The translations under genes and the position numbers were made by a program. Positions 43,596-52,606 of a stretch of 64,000 bases of DNA are shown here, piece by piece (position 1 is the stretch's first letter; every line of letters begins with the position of its first letter). Source of the DNA: JAOABC01 sp041287495 (lineage in GTDB: Bacteria; Aquificota; Aquificia; Aquificales; Hydrogenothermaceae); the NCBI GenBank assembly GCA_041287495.1, contig JBEULE010000032.1, forward strand, positions 1 to 64,000. The letters are read 5' to 3'. A model generated the notes under the pieces. It had not been told where the DNA came from, did not search any database, and saw only the letters and a list, made by a program, of their open reading frames with translations.

Positions 43596-45286
43596 TTTTG
43601 TATCTGTTTATCTGGTTTATACTTATAGTAAAACATCAATCTGTCTACAAGATTTTTTAGAACATCGGCAGAGATACCTCCACCACCTATATGCTCTCCT
43701 GGAAATTTAGGTTTTGGCTCATTGGCAAATATAACAATCGTAAATTTAGGGTCTGATACAGGAAAAAATCCGGCAAACCATGTATACCATTTACTGTTAG
43801 AAAGCGCTCTGATGGAAGGATCATACTTCTGAGCCGTCCCTGTTTTCCCTGCAATTGTAAAAAATTCAGATTTTCCTCCTTTTGCAGTTCCGCTTTCTAC
43901 TACTTCAACCATAGCAGGAATTACTTTATCTAAAGCTTCTTTTGAAAACACTTTACCTAGTATTTGAGGTTGATTATACTGAACAAATTTTCCGGAAGCA
44001 TCTGTCAAGCCTTTAACTAATATAGGTTTTACAAGATAGCCACCATTTGCAAAAGCAGAGTAAGCAACTGCAACTTGAAGAGGAGTAGCAGTCCAGTTCT
44101 GTCCTATCGCAGAGTATGCTATATTTACAGATCTATAGTCAGATCTTAAAAATCCAGAAGCTTCTCCTGGGAATATACCGGTTTTCCTTCCAAAACCAAG
44201 TTGTGCAAATTTATTGTATAATTTTCTTGGGTCTAATCTTAAAGCTATCTTTATAGCTCCTACGTTAGATGAATGCTGAATTATCTGTATGGGGGTTAGA
44301 AGTCCGAATTTTTTATGGTCTCTTATCTTTACTCCATCAACCTCTATAGATCCGTTTTGACAATCTATAATCTCATTCATATTAACTTTACCTTCTTCAA
44401 TAGCCTCTGTTAAAACTATAGGTTTTGCCACAGAACCTACTTCATAAGCATGTTGAAAATTTATATTCTTTCTAATTTTATACTTGTAATAGTAGTTAGG
44501 GTTGTAGTTAGGATATGTTGCAGATGCCAAAATCTCTCCGGTTTTAGGATTCATAATAAGAACAGAAGCTTCAAGTGGATCCCTTTGAGCTACCAACTCT
44601 TTTAACGCTTCCTCCACAATATACTGAATATTTAAATCTATTGATAAAACAGCATGATATGAAAGTTTTTCAGCAGAAGCCTTTTCTATTGATATTGGAT
44701 TACCCTGAGCATCTCTTAGGACAATAAGGTCTGCTACCCCTCCTCCTAAGTAGTCATTTAACATGTATTCAACTCCATCAAGTCCCAGTCCGGTTTTTCT
44801 ACTTACATAACCTATTGTAGAGCCTGCGATCTCATTTTGAGGATAGTATCTTATATTTGTTTCTTCTATTCCAATGTTCCACTCTTTTAAATCTGACCTA
44901 AGTTTTAATATTTTTGGTTTCAAGTCTAAGTCTACATTGTCTGTTATTACAGTATAATTTCTTCTTGTGTTAAGTGTATTTAAAAGTTCTTCGTAAGGTA
45001 TCCCTAACAAAAGTGATAACTGTTTTGCTGTTGTTTCTTTATCCTTTATAAATTTAGGTATTACATATACGGCAAGTTTTGGGACACTTATAGCTAAAAA
45101 TTTCCCGTTTCTATCGTATATTATTCCCCTTGGAAGTTTTATCTTCTCATTTTGGAAATACTGATTCTTTACAATATCTAAGTAATACTGTTGATTTATC
45201 CACTGAAGGTATAACATCCTTCCGGTTATTATGGCAAAGATAGAGAAAAAGAGAAAAAGGACTAATTTTACACGGCTTTTGTCCAT
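43592..45286 (-). CDS. ftsI: Penicillin-binding protein, FtsI-type transpeptidase
   Basis: 564 residues. An N-terminal anchor (LVLFLFFSIFAIITGRML), a dimerisation domain (about 40-190) and the transpeptidase domain. Active-site motifs are GSVAKP (SxxK), HSSNVGAIK (SxN) and IAGKTGTAQKYD (KTG). FtsI cross-links septal peptidoglycan and works with FtsW and FtsL. It starts at the ftsL stop, in the order rsmH-ftsL-ftsI seen in dcw clusters. murE and murF do not follow; murF is elsewhere in this window. Confidence 0.93.
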   Translation of the reverse strand: MDKSRVKLVLFLFFSIFAIITGRMLYLQWINQQYYLDIVKNQYFQNEKIKLPRGIIYDRNGKFLAISVPKLAVYVIPKFIKDKETTAKQLSLLLGIPYEELLNTLNTRRNYTVITDNVDLDLKPKILKLRSDLKEWNIGIEETNIRYYPQNEIAGSTIGYVSRKTGLGLDGVEYMLNDYLGGGVADLIVLRDAQGNPISIEKASAEKLSYHAVLSIDLNIQYIVEEALKELVAQRDPLEASVLIMNPKTGEILASATYPNYNPNYYYKYKIRKNINFQHAYEVGSVAKPIVLTEAIEEGKVNMNEIIDCQNGSIEVDGVKIRDHKKFGLLTPIQIIQHSSNVGAIKIALRLDPRKLYNKFAQLGFGRKTGIFPGEASGFLRSDYRSVNIAYSAIGQNWTATPLQVAVAYSAFANGGYLVKPILVKGLTDASGKFVQYNQPQILGKVFSKEALDKVIPAMVEVVESGTAKGGKSEFFTIAGKTGTAQKYDPSIRALSNSKWYTWFAGFFPVSDPKFTIVIFANEPKPKFPGEHIGGGGISADVLKNLVDRLMFYYKYKPDKQIQN

Positions 45287-45600
45287 TACTTATTTACATC
45301 TATAAATTTTACCTGTCTGTAATTAACATTTACCATTCCAAGATCATTTTTTGCTATTGTGTTTATTCTATCTGGATTTGAAAGTTCTGTTACCTCTTTT
45401 TTAAGTTCAAAGTTCTTTGACAGTAGTAGAGATTTAGTATGATTCAATTCGTAAACTTCCTTTTCTATGGAGAAACTTAAATGACTATAACCTATCAAGG
45501 TTATCAGAGATAAAAATAACACTGTTAAAGATATCTTATTTCTTTTTACTACAACCCATATATCTTTTAACAGAACTCCTCTCTCACTTACTGTTATCAC
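45286..45600 (-). CDS. ftsL: Cell division protein FtsL-like
   Basis: 104 residues: a short basic cytoplasmic part, one span (ISLTVLFLSLITLIGYS), and a periplasmic coiled coil ending in NPDRINTIAKNDLGM, the signature that FtsL and DivIC share. Its place between rsmH and ftsI is the usual ftsL slot. FtsL joins FtsB and FtsQ to activate FtsWI. Sequence alone does not tell FtsL from FtsB; position does. It overlaps the ftsI start by 1 nt. Confidence 0.85.
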   Translation of the reverse strand: MITVSERGVLLKDIWVVVKRNKISLTVLFLSLITLIGYSHLSFSIEKEVYELNHTKSLLLSKNFELKKEVTELSNPDRINTIAKNDLGMVNVNYRQVKFIDVNK

Positions 45601-45601
45601 T

Positions 45602-46483
45602 TTAAACTCTCCTTGCTACTCTCAATTTTGCACTCCTGGAAGGAGGATTTTCCGTAATTTCCTCTTCCGATGGAGTTATAGGTTTTTTCGTCAAAATTTC
45701 CAATAACTTTAACTCTTTAAACTTTCTAAAACTATTTTTTACTATCCTGTCTTCAAGAGAGTGGAAAGAGATAACCATAATGATTCCATATTTTTCAAGT
45801 AAATCGACAGCTTTATTTAAAGCAGTCTCTATCTGGTTTAATTCATCATTTACAACAATTCTGATAGCTTGAAAAGTTTTTGTTGCTGGATGAATCTTTG
45901 AAGATCTTCTTAAAGAAGGTGGATAACATTGGATAACTAAATCAGCAAGTTCTTTTGTTGTTTCTATCTTCTTTTTCTTTCTGCTTTCTATTATCTTTTT
46001 AGCTATACATCTTGCAAACTTTTCTTCTCCGTAATCTTTGATAATTTTATAAAGTTCGTGCTCTTTAAAATTATTTACCACATCATAAGCTGTTAGATAC
46101 TGGCTTTTATCCATCCTCATATCTAAAAACTCTTCTCTCTGAAAGGAGAATCCCCGTTCCATTTTAAGCTGGAATGTAGATACACCTAAATCAAATAAGA
46201 AACCATTTAACTTTTCTAATCCAACTTCTTGGATGACTTTATCAATATCTTTAAATGCTGATTTTCTTATAATAACTCTATCTCTAAATTTAGATAATTT
46301 TTGAGAAGCTATCTCAATGGCATAATCGTCCCTATCTATACCTATTATTTTTATATTTGGATTGTTTTCCAACATAAGACGAGAATGACCTGCACCACCT
46401 AAGGTTGCATCTACAAGCCATCCCTGTATATCTTTTGTAAAGTTGAGTATTTCTCTGTATAAAACCGGATAATGTTCTACCAC
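45602..46483 (-). CDS. rsmH: 16S rRNA (cytosine-1402-N4)-methyltransferase
   Basis: 293 residues. HYPVLYREIL at the start, SAM-binding VDATLGGAGHSRLML and IGIDRDDYAI, then NGFLFDLGVSTFQLKMERGFSF. TFQAIRIVVNDELNQIE and VISFHSLEDRIVKNSF are highly conserved. It methylates the P-site nucleotide C1402. First of the rsmH-ftsL-ftsI series, one base after the MBL gene; mraZ is absent. Confidence 0.96.
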   Translation of the reverse strand: MVEHYPVLYREILNFTKDIQGWLVDATLGGAGHSRLMLENNPNIKIIGIDRDDYAIEIASQKLSKFRDRVIIRKSAFKDIDKVIQEVGLEKLNGFLFDLGVSTFQLKMERGFSFQREEFLDMRMDKSQYLTAYDVVNNFKEHELYKIIKDYGEEKFARCIAKKIIESRKKKKIETTKELADLVIQCYPPSLRRSSKIHPATKTFQAIRIVVNDELNQIETALNKAVDLLEKYGIIMVISFHSLEDRIVKNSFRKFKELKLLEILTKKPITPSEEEITENPPSRSAKLRVARRV

Positions 46484-47248
46484 TTATACAGCAAATCTTT
46501 TTGTAGGTATGTTATAAACTTTATCCATTAAATCTACACCTGTATCCAAACTTTCAACCCAATTTATAAATTTGTTAACCATATCCTTACCTTTTAATAT
46601 TGCTCCATGTTGAGGTGCTATTATCTCTATATCCAGCTGTTTTACCATCTTTGCCCAATTTTTTAAAGCTCTACCACTTGCTATGTATCTTCTGTGGAAT
46701 CCTTCCATATACTTTATATGTTCTTCAAAATTTTCTACAAACACATAATTCTGTCCTAAGGAAGCCCCTAAATCTCCGGAGTAAAGTATTTTAGATACAG
46801 GGTCATAAACCTGAAAGTTTCCGGGTGAGTGTAGCCAGTGGGCTGGTAATATGTATACATCCGTATTTCCCAATTTAATTATCGTTCCTTCATCATCTAT
46901 ACCTTTTATTCTGTCAACGACAAGTCTATCAACACCAAAGTGTGGTATAAATCTAAGCCAAAGTTTAGAGGCTATAGCTGTTGCCTTTGTAGTCATAAGC
47001 CAGCCGTTTGCACCTGCAACAATATCTGGGTCTTGGTGAGAGAAAAATATCCACTCTAAGTTATCAACACCTATTATAACTCCTATTTCCTGAAGTAGAT
47101 GTTTAAAAACCTTATGTCCTCCTGGGTCAAGTATCATACCTTTTCCACTATCAACTATAAGGTGAACATTTGCCTGAACCATCTCTCCATGTCCAAAATC
47201 TTCCAGAAGGATATTTTTGTGAGTACCGTTGTCAAATAAGGTTTCCAT
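46484..47248 (-). CDS. MBL-fold protein of the flavodiiron (ODP) type
   Basis: 254 residues with a metallo-beta-lactamase fold but no flavodoxin domain. Metal-site motifs differ from the classical HxHxDH: SHQDPDIVAG (His, Asp, Asp), PAHWLHSPGNFQVYD (His), YSGDLG (Asp) and APQHG (His). This is the stand-alone oxygen-binding diiron form. Family members reduce O2 or NO when paired with a redox partner, or act as phosphorelay-linked sensors. Its role here is unknown. No rubredoxin is adjacent. It is joined to rsmH, and 44 nt separate it from the 147-residue gene. Confidence 0.8.
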   Translation of the reverse strand: METLFDNGTHKNILLEDFGHGEMVQANVHLIVDSGKGMILDPGGHKVFKHLLQEIGVIIGVDNLEWIFFSHQDPDIVAGANGWLMTTKATAIASKLWLRFIPHFGVDRLVVDRIKGIDDEGTIIKLGNTDVYILPAHWLHSPGNFQVYDPVSKILYSGDLGASLGQNYVFVENFEEHIKYMEGFHRRYIASGRALKNWAKMVKQLDIEIIAPQHGAILKGKDMVNKFINWVESLDTGVDLMDKVYNIPTKRFAV

Positions 47249-47292
47249 CTTTCCTCATTTTCAGCATAATAATATATTCTAAATAATTAAAA

Positions 47293-47736
47293 TCACAAAA
47301 GCAAATAACTGTAAACTCTACTATCTATCTTAGATAACTCATCAAATAAAAAATATTCAATCTTGTGTTTTTTTCTACTTTTTTTAAAGGCTACATTTTT
47401 TATTTCGTCGTTTTTTAGAAAATCGTAAACAGGTTTTTTACCTACAGCATCTTTGAATCCGGCTATAACTATAGCTGATAAGATAAGGTCTATGTCTATG
47501 GTAGGATAGTTGTCGTATATACATAAAGCCAAAGAACCTAAAGCTGCCACTCTCTCTAATATTCCATTTTTATAATTTCTTGCTTTTCTATCCCTGGCAA
47601 TCTTAAAAAGATTAAACCAATCTTTATTTTCTAAAAATCTATTTACCTCTTCTCTATATGCAGGTTTCTTAATATTTTTTACTATTAGCTCTAACTGCTG
47701 AAGCAGAAAATCCTCTGCGTAAGGTGTTTTATCCAT
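47293..47736 (-). CDS. Protein of unknown function downstream of the PpiD-like gene
   Basis: 147 residues, not recognised. Soluble and mainly helical. The middle (GILERVAALGSLALCIY and IDLILSAIVIAGF) is hydrophobic but too short and mixed for clear spans. It is rich in Lys and Asp at both ends. Two possible Cys/His sites are absent, so a metal enzyme is unlikely. ATG lies 8 nt inside the PpiD-like gene, so translation is coupled. No signal peptide. Confidence 0.6.
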   Translation of the reverse strand: MDKTPYAEDFLLQQLELIVKNIKKPAYREEVNRFLENKDWFNLFKIARDRKARNYKNGILERVAALGSLALCIYDNYPTIDIDLILSAIVIAGFKDAVGKKPVYDFLKNDEIKNVAFKKSRKKHKIEYFLFDELSKIDSRVYSYLLL

Positions 47737-49108
47737 TTTCTAAAACCTTTTTGTTTATCTTTATTTTTGCCTTTTCTTTAAGTTTATTTACATACATTTG
47801 ATATATATCATTAAATTTCTGACTTTTAATTAAAGGTAGTATGGTTTTCTTCATCTCTTCTACCTTGTCTTTGTCCGGTTGTGATATTCCGGTTAGCTTA
47901 AATAACATTATTCCTTCTCTGACATTTATAGGTGTAGATGTCTGTCCTAACTTTAGGTTGAGTAACTTTCCGGAATCATCGGCCTTTATACCGTACTTTA
48001 CTATCAGCTCTTGTAGCATCACATTATCTATATTTTCTCTGATTGTTTGATTATTTTTTAACAGATCTGTCAAAGTTTGATTGGATTTTTGTAACTCTTC
48101 TATAGCTTTTTGCAACTGTTCATCTTTTAGTTTCCTAGCTATGGACTCCTTGACAGATTCAAAAGGTATCTCATTGTAAACTTCACCTAAGTATTTTGCT
48201 ATATAGTAGTTATTTCCATTTTTTAGGAAAAGTATATCTTTACTTTCAGATAAGTTTTCTAATCCTGATATTAAATCTTTAGGCAGGTCTGGTTTTGATT
48301 TTATATTTGATAAACTATCTTCGTATAATTTTTCTACATCCGAAGAGACTGGTTTTCCGGCTTTTAAATTAGTAAAATTCTCTTTGGCAACTGCCTGTGC
48401 TCTATCTTCTCCAAGTTTCTGAATATCTATTCTGTATACAGCTACCTTTTTGTCTTCTGATGATGTGTAATCTTTTTTATGTTTTTCGTAATACTCTTTT
48501 ATCTGTTGGTCTGTGATTATAGGTTCCTTTGGTTTTATTAATATTACTTCACCGGATATCTTTGTAAGCTGTTTTTTGACAAATGTTTCTATCTCATCGT
48601 CTGATACATACAAAGAAGAAAGTAAGATTGCTTTTACATTGTTAACAGTTAACTCTTTTTTTAGTATCTCCTCAAAACCTTCTGGAGATAATCCAAAAGA
48701 GTTTATAGTTTGTATATATATCTGTTTATCAAATTTACCATTTACTTGGAAAGCCGGAATATTTAATATCTCCTCTTTTACCTGCTGAGAAGTTGCTACC
48801 AAACCTTCCTTCTCAGCTTCTTGATATATAAGTTCTGTTTCTATTAAGTTATCTATAACTTCTTTTGCTATCTCTTTTTTAAACTGATTAAGGTCTATAT
48901 TCTGGGCTTGTAAATTTCTTGAAATCATATCATAGGCATAGTTAAATTGATAAAATGGGATCTCTCTACCGTTAACTTGGGCAACTCCATTAATCTCTCC
49001 ACTAAATTTGTATATTAATATAGCAACAAAAGATGTGGCAACAAAAGCAAAAACGGTAATATACATAACTATATGTTTCCATTTAGAGCCAGCAATCTTG
49101 TCAAACAC
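47729..49108 (-). CDS. PpiD/SurA-like periplasmic folding factor
   Basis: 459 residues. A membrane anchor at about 13-35 (IVMYITVFAFVATSFVAILI) follows KWKHIVMY. A SurA_N-type chaperone region comes next (GVAQVNGREIPFYQFNYAYD; NLIETELIYQEAEKEGLVAT), as in PpiD. The parvulin domain is weak: no clear catalytic His pair is visible, though KISGEVILIKPKEPI marks its expected start. It probably holds emerging outer-membrane or periplasmic proteins. GTG start behind GAGGT. Confidence 0.8.
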   Translation of the reverse strand: MFDKIAGSKWKHIVMYITVFAFVATSFVAILIYKFSGEINGVAQVNGREIPFYQFNYAYDMISRNLQAQNIDLNQFKKEIAKEVIDNLIETELIYQEAEKEGLVATSQQVKEEILNIPAFQVNGKFDKQIYIQTINSFGLSPEGFEEILKKELTVNNVKAILLSSLYVSDDEIETFVKKQLTKISGEVILIKPKEPIITDQQIKEYYEKHKKDYTSSEDKKVAVYRIDIQKLGEDRAQAVAKENFTNLKAGKPVSSDVEKLYEDSLSNIKSKPDLPKDLISGLENLSESKDILFLKNGNNYYIAKYLGEVYNEIPFESVKESIARKLKDEQLQKAIEELQKSNQTLTDLLKNNQTIRENIDNVMLQELIVKYGIKADDSGKLLNLKLGQTSTPINVREGIMLFKLTGISQPDKDKVEEMKKTILPLIKSQKFNDIYQMYVNKLKEKAKIKINKKVLENG

Positions 49109-49148
49109 TTTTCAACCTCTGACTTTTGATAACTATTATAGCAGAAGG

Positions 49149-49619
49149 TCAGTATGTATTTTTTAGTAAAAAGTTGTTTAGTTTTTCATTCTGTTTTTTA
49201 TTGAGTATAGACTGGATAGTTTTAAAAAGATTTATATCCAAAACAGAAAGCTCTGTTTTAAGTTTTGCTATCTCTATAAGTAAATCTTTAATTTTCTGGG
49301 AATCATTTGTTTTTATAACTAAATTCTTTATCTCTTCCTCTTTATCTCTCACTATCCTTGCTTTTCCAAGCATTATAGGGAATATCTTGTTATATTCTGA
49401 GTTTATATCGTTTATCTGTTTCTCTGTAAGTTCTAACTCTGTCTTTTTTAATATTACAATATCATATACGTTAAAACTCTCAACTAAATAGTATTTTTCC
49501 ATCCATGAGTAATCTTCTGTTTTTGGGTTAGTTTGAGCTACTATATAGATAGCCTTCTCTTTTCCGAAAGTGAAACTGGATAACACAATTAAAAAAAATA
49601 ACGCAATCCTAATACCCAT
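49149..49619 (-). CDS. Spy/CpxP-like periplasmic protein
   Basis: 156 residues with a signal peptide (GIRIALFFLIVLSSFTFG). The mature part is helical. LELTEKQINDINSEYNKI is an LTxxQ-type motif, and a second, looser copy (INLFKTIQSILNKKQNEKL) comes near the end. That pattern is typical of Spy/CpxP/ZraP-like chaperones or envelope-stress regulators. Two further strands at the N-terminus (AIYIVAQTNPKTEDYSW) are extra. Assignment is by pattern only. Its start is preceded by three copies of GGAGTAA-like sequence. Confidence 0.6.
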   Translation of the reverse strand: MGIRIALFFLIVLSSFTFGKEKAIYIVAQTNPKTEDYSWMEKYYLVESFNVYDIVILKKTELELTEKQINDINSEYNKIFPIMLGKARIVRDKEEEIKNLVIKTNDSQKIKDLLIEIAKLKTELSVLDINLFKTIQSILNKKQNEKLNNFLLKNTY

Positions 49620-49621
49620 TA

Positions 49622-49650
49622 CTTACTCCAAACTTACTCCAAACTTACTC
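49622..49650. repeat. 11-nt tandem repeat carrying ribosome-binding sites
   Basis: CTTACTCCAAA occurs at 49622-49632 and 49633-49643, with a partial third copy CTTACTC to 49650. On the minus strand this gives GAGTAA-GTTTG repeated, placing two GGAGTAA sites and one GAGTAA before the Spy-like ATG at 49619. Confidence 0.8.
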
Positions 49651-49675
49651 AGGTTTACACTTTCGGCATATTCTG

Positions 49676-50326
49676 TTAAAACTTTAATCCTCTTTTTACA
49701 AAGAGATTTAAACCATACCATCCGGTAATAAATCCACCTATATGGGCATACCATGCAACTCCTCCAAGTGCTACAGGAATGAACATTGCTGATAAAATCT
49801 GCATTAAAAACCAGTATCCTATAAAAAACCAAGCTGGAAGTGTAAAGATAAAAAAGATAAAAGGAGGAATTACTGCAAGAACTTTTGCATAAGGAAATAG
49901 TCTCATATATCCTGCAAGTATTCCGCTTATTGCACCGGATGCTCCTATCATAGGTGTGTTTAAATCTCCCATAATTAGAGATACAAAAGATTGCAAAAAT
50001 GCTGACCCTAATCCGGAGAGTATATAAAAAGTTAAAAATCTGACTCTTCCTAAAACATCTTCTACATTATTACCAAAAACCCACAGAAAAAGCATATTAC
50101 CTAAAATATGTCCTATATCTCCATGTAAAAACATATGTGTAAAAATCGGAATTAGGTTAAACTCAGCTATATCTGTTGGCAAAAGTCCAAATGTATATAC
50201 GAAAAGTTGAAGCTGATCTTCCGGAAGAGATATCTCATATAGAAAAACACCAGTATTTATACCTATAAGTAAAACCGTTAATATTGGAAAGCTTCTTGTG
50301 GGAATGTTATCTTTTAATGGTATCAT
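49676..50326 (-). CDS. Rhomboid-family intramembrane serine protease
   Basis: 216 residues, six spans. The catalytic dyad is Ser130 in MIGASGAISGILAGY and His195 in WYAHIGGFITGW. N-terminal THMFLHGDIGHILGNMLFLWVFG is the conserved L1 loop and second span. It cleaves membrane proteins within the bilayer. ATG overlaps the MFS stop by 4 nt. The substrate cannot be told. Confidence 0.93.
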   Translation of the reverse strand: MIPLKDNIPTRSFPILTVLLIGINTGVFLYEISLPEDQLQLFVYTFGLLPTDIAEFNLIPIFTHMFLHGDIGHILGNMLFLWVFGNNVEDVLGRVRFLTFYILSGLGSAFLQSFVSLIMGDLNTPMIGASGAISGILAGYMRLFPYAKVLAVIPPFIFFIFTLPAWFFIGYWFLMQILSAMFIPVALGGVAWYAHIGGFITGWYGLNLFVKRGLKF

Positions 50327-51528
50327 TTAACATTCTTTACAGGCATTTCCATAGGAATAACAAGGACCATCCATATCAAAGTTAGTATTATAAGGAATAT
50401 AAAGTTTAGCTTGAAGGTTGGATCTATTTTTGCAAAGTATCCTCCAACAGCACCACCTACAAAAGCTCCAATAAACTGTGAAGTGTTAAATACACCGGAG
50501 GCTGTTCCTTTAACTTTTGGATTTGCATATTTACTCATAAGAGATGGCATTATAGGTTCGAGCATCATAAATCCGGTAAAGTAAACCACTATTGATAGCA
50601 CTGTTAGATAGAAGTTTTCTTTAAATAATATAAACATTATGAAGGATACGACTAAAATACCAATTCCAAGAAGCTTAACCTGTTTTATTTTGTTTTTCTT
50701 TTCTGCTATTATCGTAGAAGGAACCATTAAAGTAAGTCCAACGAGGAACATCAGTAGGTATATCTTCCATAGGTCTTTAAGGTCTATACTGTGCTGGTGG
50801 GCGAATATCAGAGGCACCACTGTAAAAACCGCTGTTAAAGTCATATGTAAAACAAACATTCCAAAATCCATTTTAATAAGATTTTTATCTTTTAAAACGA
50901 TAGATAGGTAAGAGGATGTAAATTCTGCATCATCATGGTGGACTGCCTTCTCCGGCTCTTTTATTCCAAATATAATGTATGGTAATGATATAAGAGCAAG
51001 TATTCCGGTAAAGAGGAAAACTCCGGCAAGTCCAAAGTAAGAGGCAATAAATGGTCCTAAAACCATTCCAAAAGCAAAAGCCATACCTATAGATGCTCCT
51101 ATAGTTGCCATTGCTCTTGTTCTTATCTCTTCCCTTGTAAGGTCAGCAAGTAATGCTATAACAACGGAAGACACGGCTCCTATACCTTGAAGTAATCTTC
51201 CTGCTATAAGTAGATGTATATTTTCTATGTAAGAAGCATAGGCTGATAGGAAACTTCCGATAATAAATATTATAGTGCTTGAGATAAGGATAGGTTTTCT
51301 ACCTATCTTATCACTCCATAGTCCGTAAGGTATCTGAAATATTGCCTGTGTTAAACCATAAGCACCTATGGCTAGACCTGCTAAAAATGCATCTGACCCA
51401 GGCATAGATTTAGCATAAACACTTAAAACTGGAAGAGCTAAAAATAACCCAAGCATTCTAAGTGAAAATACTCCGGCAAGACCAAGAGTAATTTTCTTTT
51501 CTTCAACTGTAAAATCTTTGTCTATCAA
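50323..51528 (-). CDS. Major facilitator superfamily transporter
   Basis: 401 residues with 12 spans. The motif A between spans 2 and 3 is GLWSDKIGRKPILI. A drug-transporter-like motif C region is AFAFGMVLGPFIASYFG. It looks like the YajR/DHA1 kind of proton antiporter. TTG start behind AAGGAGGT (51544-51537). The substrate is unknown. It is 30 nt from gpsA and overlaps the rhomboid gene. Confidence 0.88.
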   Translation of the reverse strand: MIDKDFTVEEKKITLGLAGVFSLRMLGLFLALPVLSVYAKSMPGSDAFLAGLAIGAYGLTQAIFQIPYGLWSDKIGRKPILISSTIIFIIGSFLSAYASYIENIHLLIAGRLLQGIGAVSSVVIALLADLTREEIRTRAMATIGASIGMAFAFGMVLGPFIASYFGLAGVFLFTGILALISLPYIIFGIKEPEKAVHHDDAEFTSSYLSIVLKDKNLIKMDFGMFVLHMTLTAVFTVVPLIFAHQHSIDLKDLWKIYLLMFLVGLTLMVPSTIIAEKKNKIKQVKLLGIGILVVSFIMFILFKENFYLTVLSIVVYFTGFMMLEPIMPSLMSKYANPKVKGTASGVFNTSQFIGAFVGGAVGGYFAKIDPTFKLNFIFLIILTLIWMVLVIPMEMPVKNVK

Positions 51529-51558
51529 CTGTTTTTTACCTCCTTACTAACAATTTCT

Positions 51559-52545
51559 TTAAAACTCGGTTTTTAAATCTCTACTCATAAGATAATATAC
51601 AGCATCTTGTGGATTTAAACTATCATATAAAATTTTATAAACCATCTCAGATATAGGAAGTTCTACATTATAGATATTTTTTATTCTATAGACAGCTTCA
51701 ACAGTTGATTTTCCCTCTATAACCTGTTTTACTTCTTTTTCTGCTTCTTTTATAGACATCCCTTTACCTATGAGATACCCAAAAGTTCTATTTCTTGATA
51801 AATCTGCCGTTGCAGTTAAAACTAAGTCTCCTAAACCGGAAAGTCCGTATGCAGTTTGAGGATTACCACTATAAACTTTTATAATCTTTGTAATCTCATA
51901 TAAACCTCTTGTTATTAAGCTTGCCCTTGCATTGTTTCCCATACCAAGTCCATCACTTATGCCACAGGCTATTGCTATAACATTCTTTATAGCACCACCA
52001 ACCTCAACCCCCACAATATCATCACTGAGATAAACTCTAAATGTAGGTCTACTTAGTTTATGTTGAAGTTCCCTACCATCTTTTATATCTCCGGCTAAGG
52101 TTATTGCAGTAGGAAGTCCCATTATCACTTCCTTGGCAAAAGATGGTCCAGATAAAGCATAAACATTTGATTTATCTATATTTAGAGATTCTGTAATAAT
52201 ATCACTAACCAGTTTTAGTGTTGATATCTCTATCCCCTTTGATGCAGATATAACATATTCAACCTTCCCTAATTTAACATTCTTTATAGTATCTCTTATA
52301 AATTGGGTAGGTATTGCTATTACTACTGTTTGACAGCTATCAAATACTTCTTGGATGTTATATACTGGGTTTATGTTATCTTTTAGTTTTATGTCAGGGT
52401 GATATTTTCTATTTATCCTATCTTCTCTTATACTATCTAAAACTTCTACATCTTTATCCCATATATACACTTCTTTAAAATTTTCAGATAGAACTTGGGC
52501 AAGAGCTGTTCCCCAACTTCCGGCACCTATAACACCAAGCTTCAA
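51559..52545 (-). CDS. gpsA: Glycerol-3-phosphate dehydrogenase [NAD(P)+]
   Basis: 328 residues. GpsA reduces dihydroxyacetone phosphate to supply glycerol-3-phosphate for lipids. LGVIGAGSWGTALAQVL binds the cofactor. YALSGPSFAKEV, catalytic Lys in GGAIKNVIAIACGISDGLG, and GLSGLGDLVLTATADLSRN follow. TTG at 52545 is chosen as start because GGAGGT lies 7 nt before it. GTG 52560 overlaps that site. It is divergent from alr. Confidence 0.95.
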   Translation of the reverse strand: MKLGVIGAGSWGTALAQVLSENFKEVYIWDKDVEVLDSIREDRINRKYHPDIKLKDNINPVYNIQEVFDSCQTVVIAIPTQFIRDTIKNVKLGKVEYVISASKGIEISTLKLVSDIITESLNIDKSNVYALSGPSFAKEVIMGLPTAITLAGDIKDGRELQHKLSRPTFRVYLSDDIVGVEVGGAIKNVIAIACGISDGLGMGNNARASLITRGLYEITKIIKVYSGNPQTAYGLSGLGDLVLTATADLSRNRTFGYLIGKGMSIKEAEKEVKQVIEGKSTVEAVYRIKNIYNVELPISEMVYKILYDSLNPQDAVYYLMSRDLKTEF

Positions 52546-52562
52546 ATTTAGAACCTCCACAT

Positions 52563-52583
52563 AAAGTATAATAATTATACTTT
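52563..52583. promoter_or_regulatory. 21-nt palindrome in the gpsA/alr divergent region
   Basis: AAAGTATAAT-A-ATTATACTTT is a perfect inverted repeat of 10 bp with 1 nt between. It holds TATAAT on the plus strand (52567-52572, towards alr) and on the minus strand (52579-52574, towards gpsA). It could be a symmetric double promoter or an operator. Confidence 0.5.
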
Positions 52584-52606
52584 AAAAACTGCAAGGAGTT
52601 GTAATA

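Noticed and set aside
49623..49832. Minus-strand 69-residue ORF in the rhomboid/Spy region
   Set aside because: Another frame of the rhomboid 3' end and the repeat; no family features.
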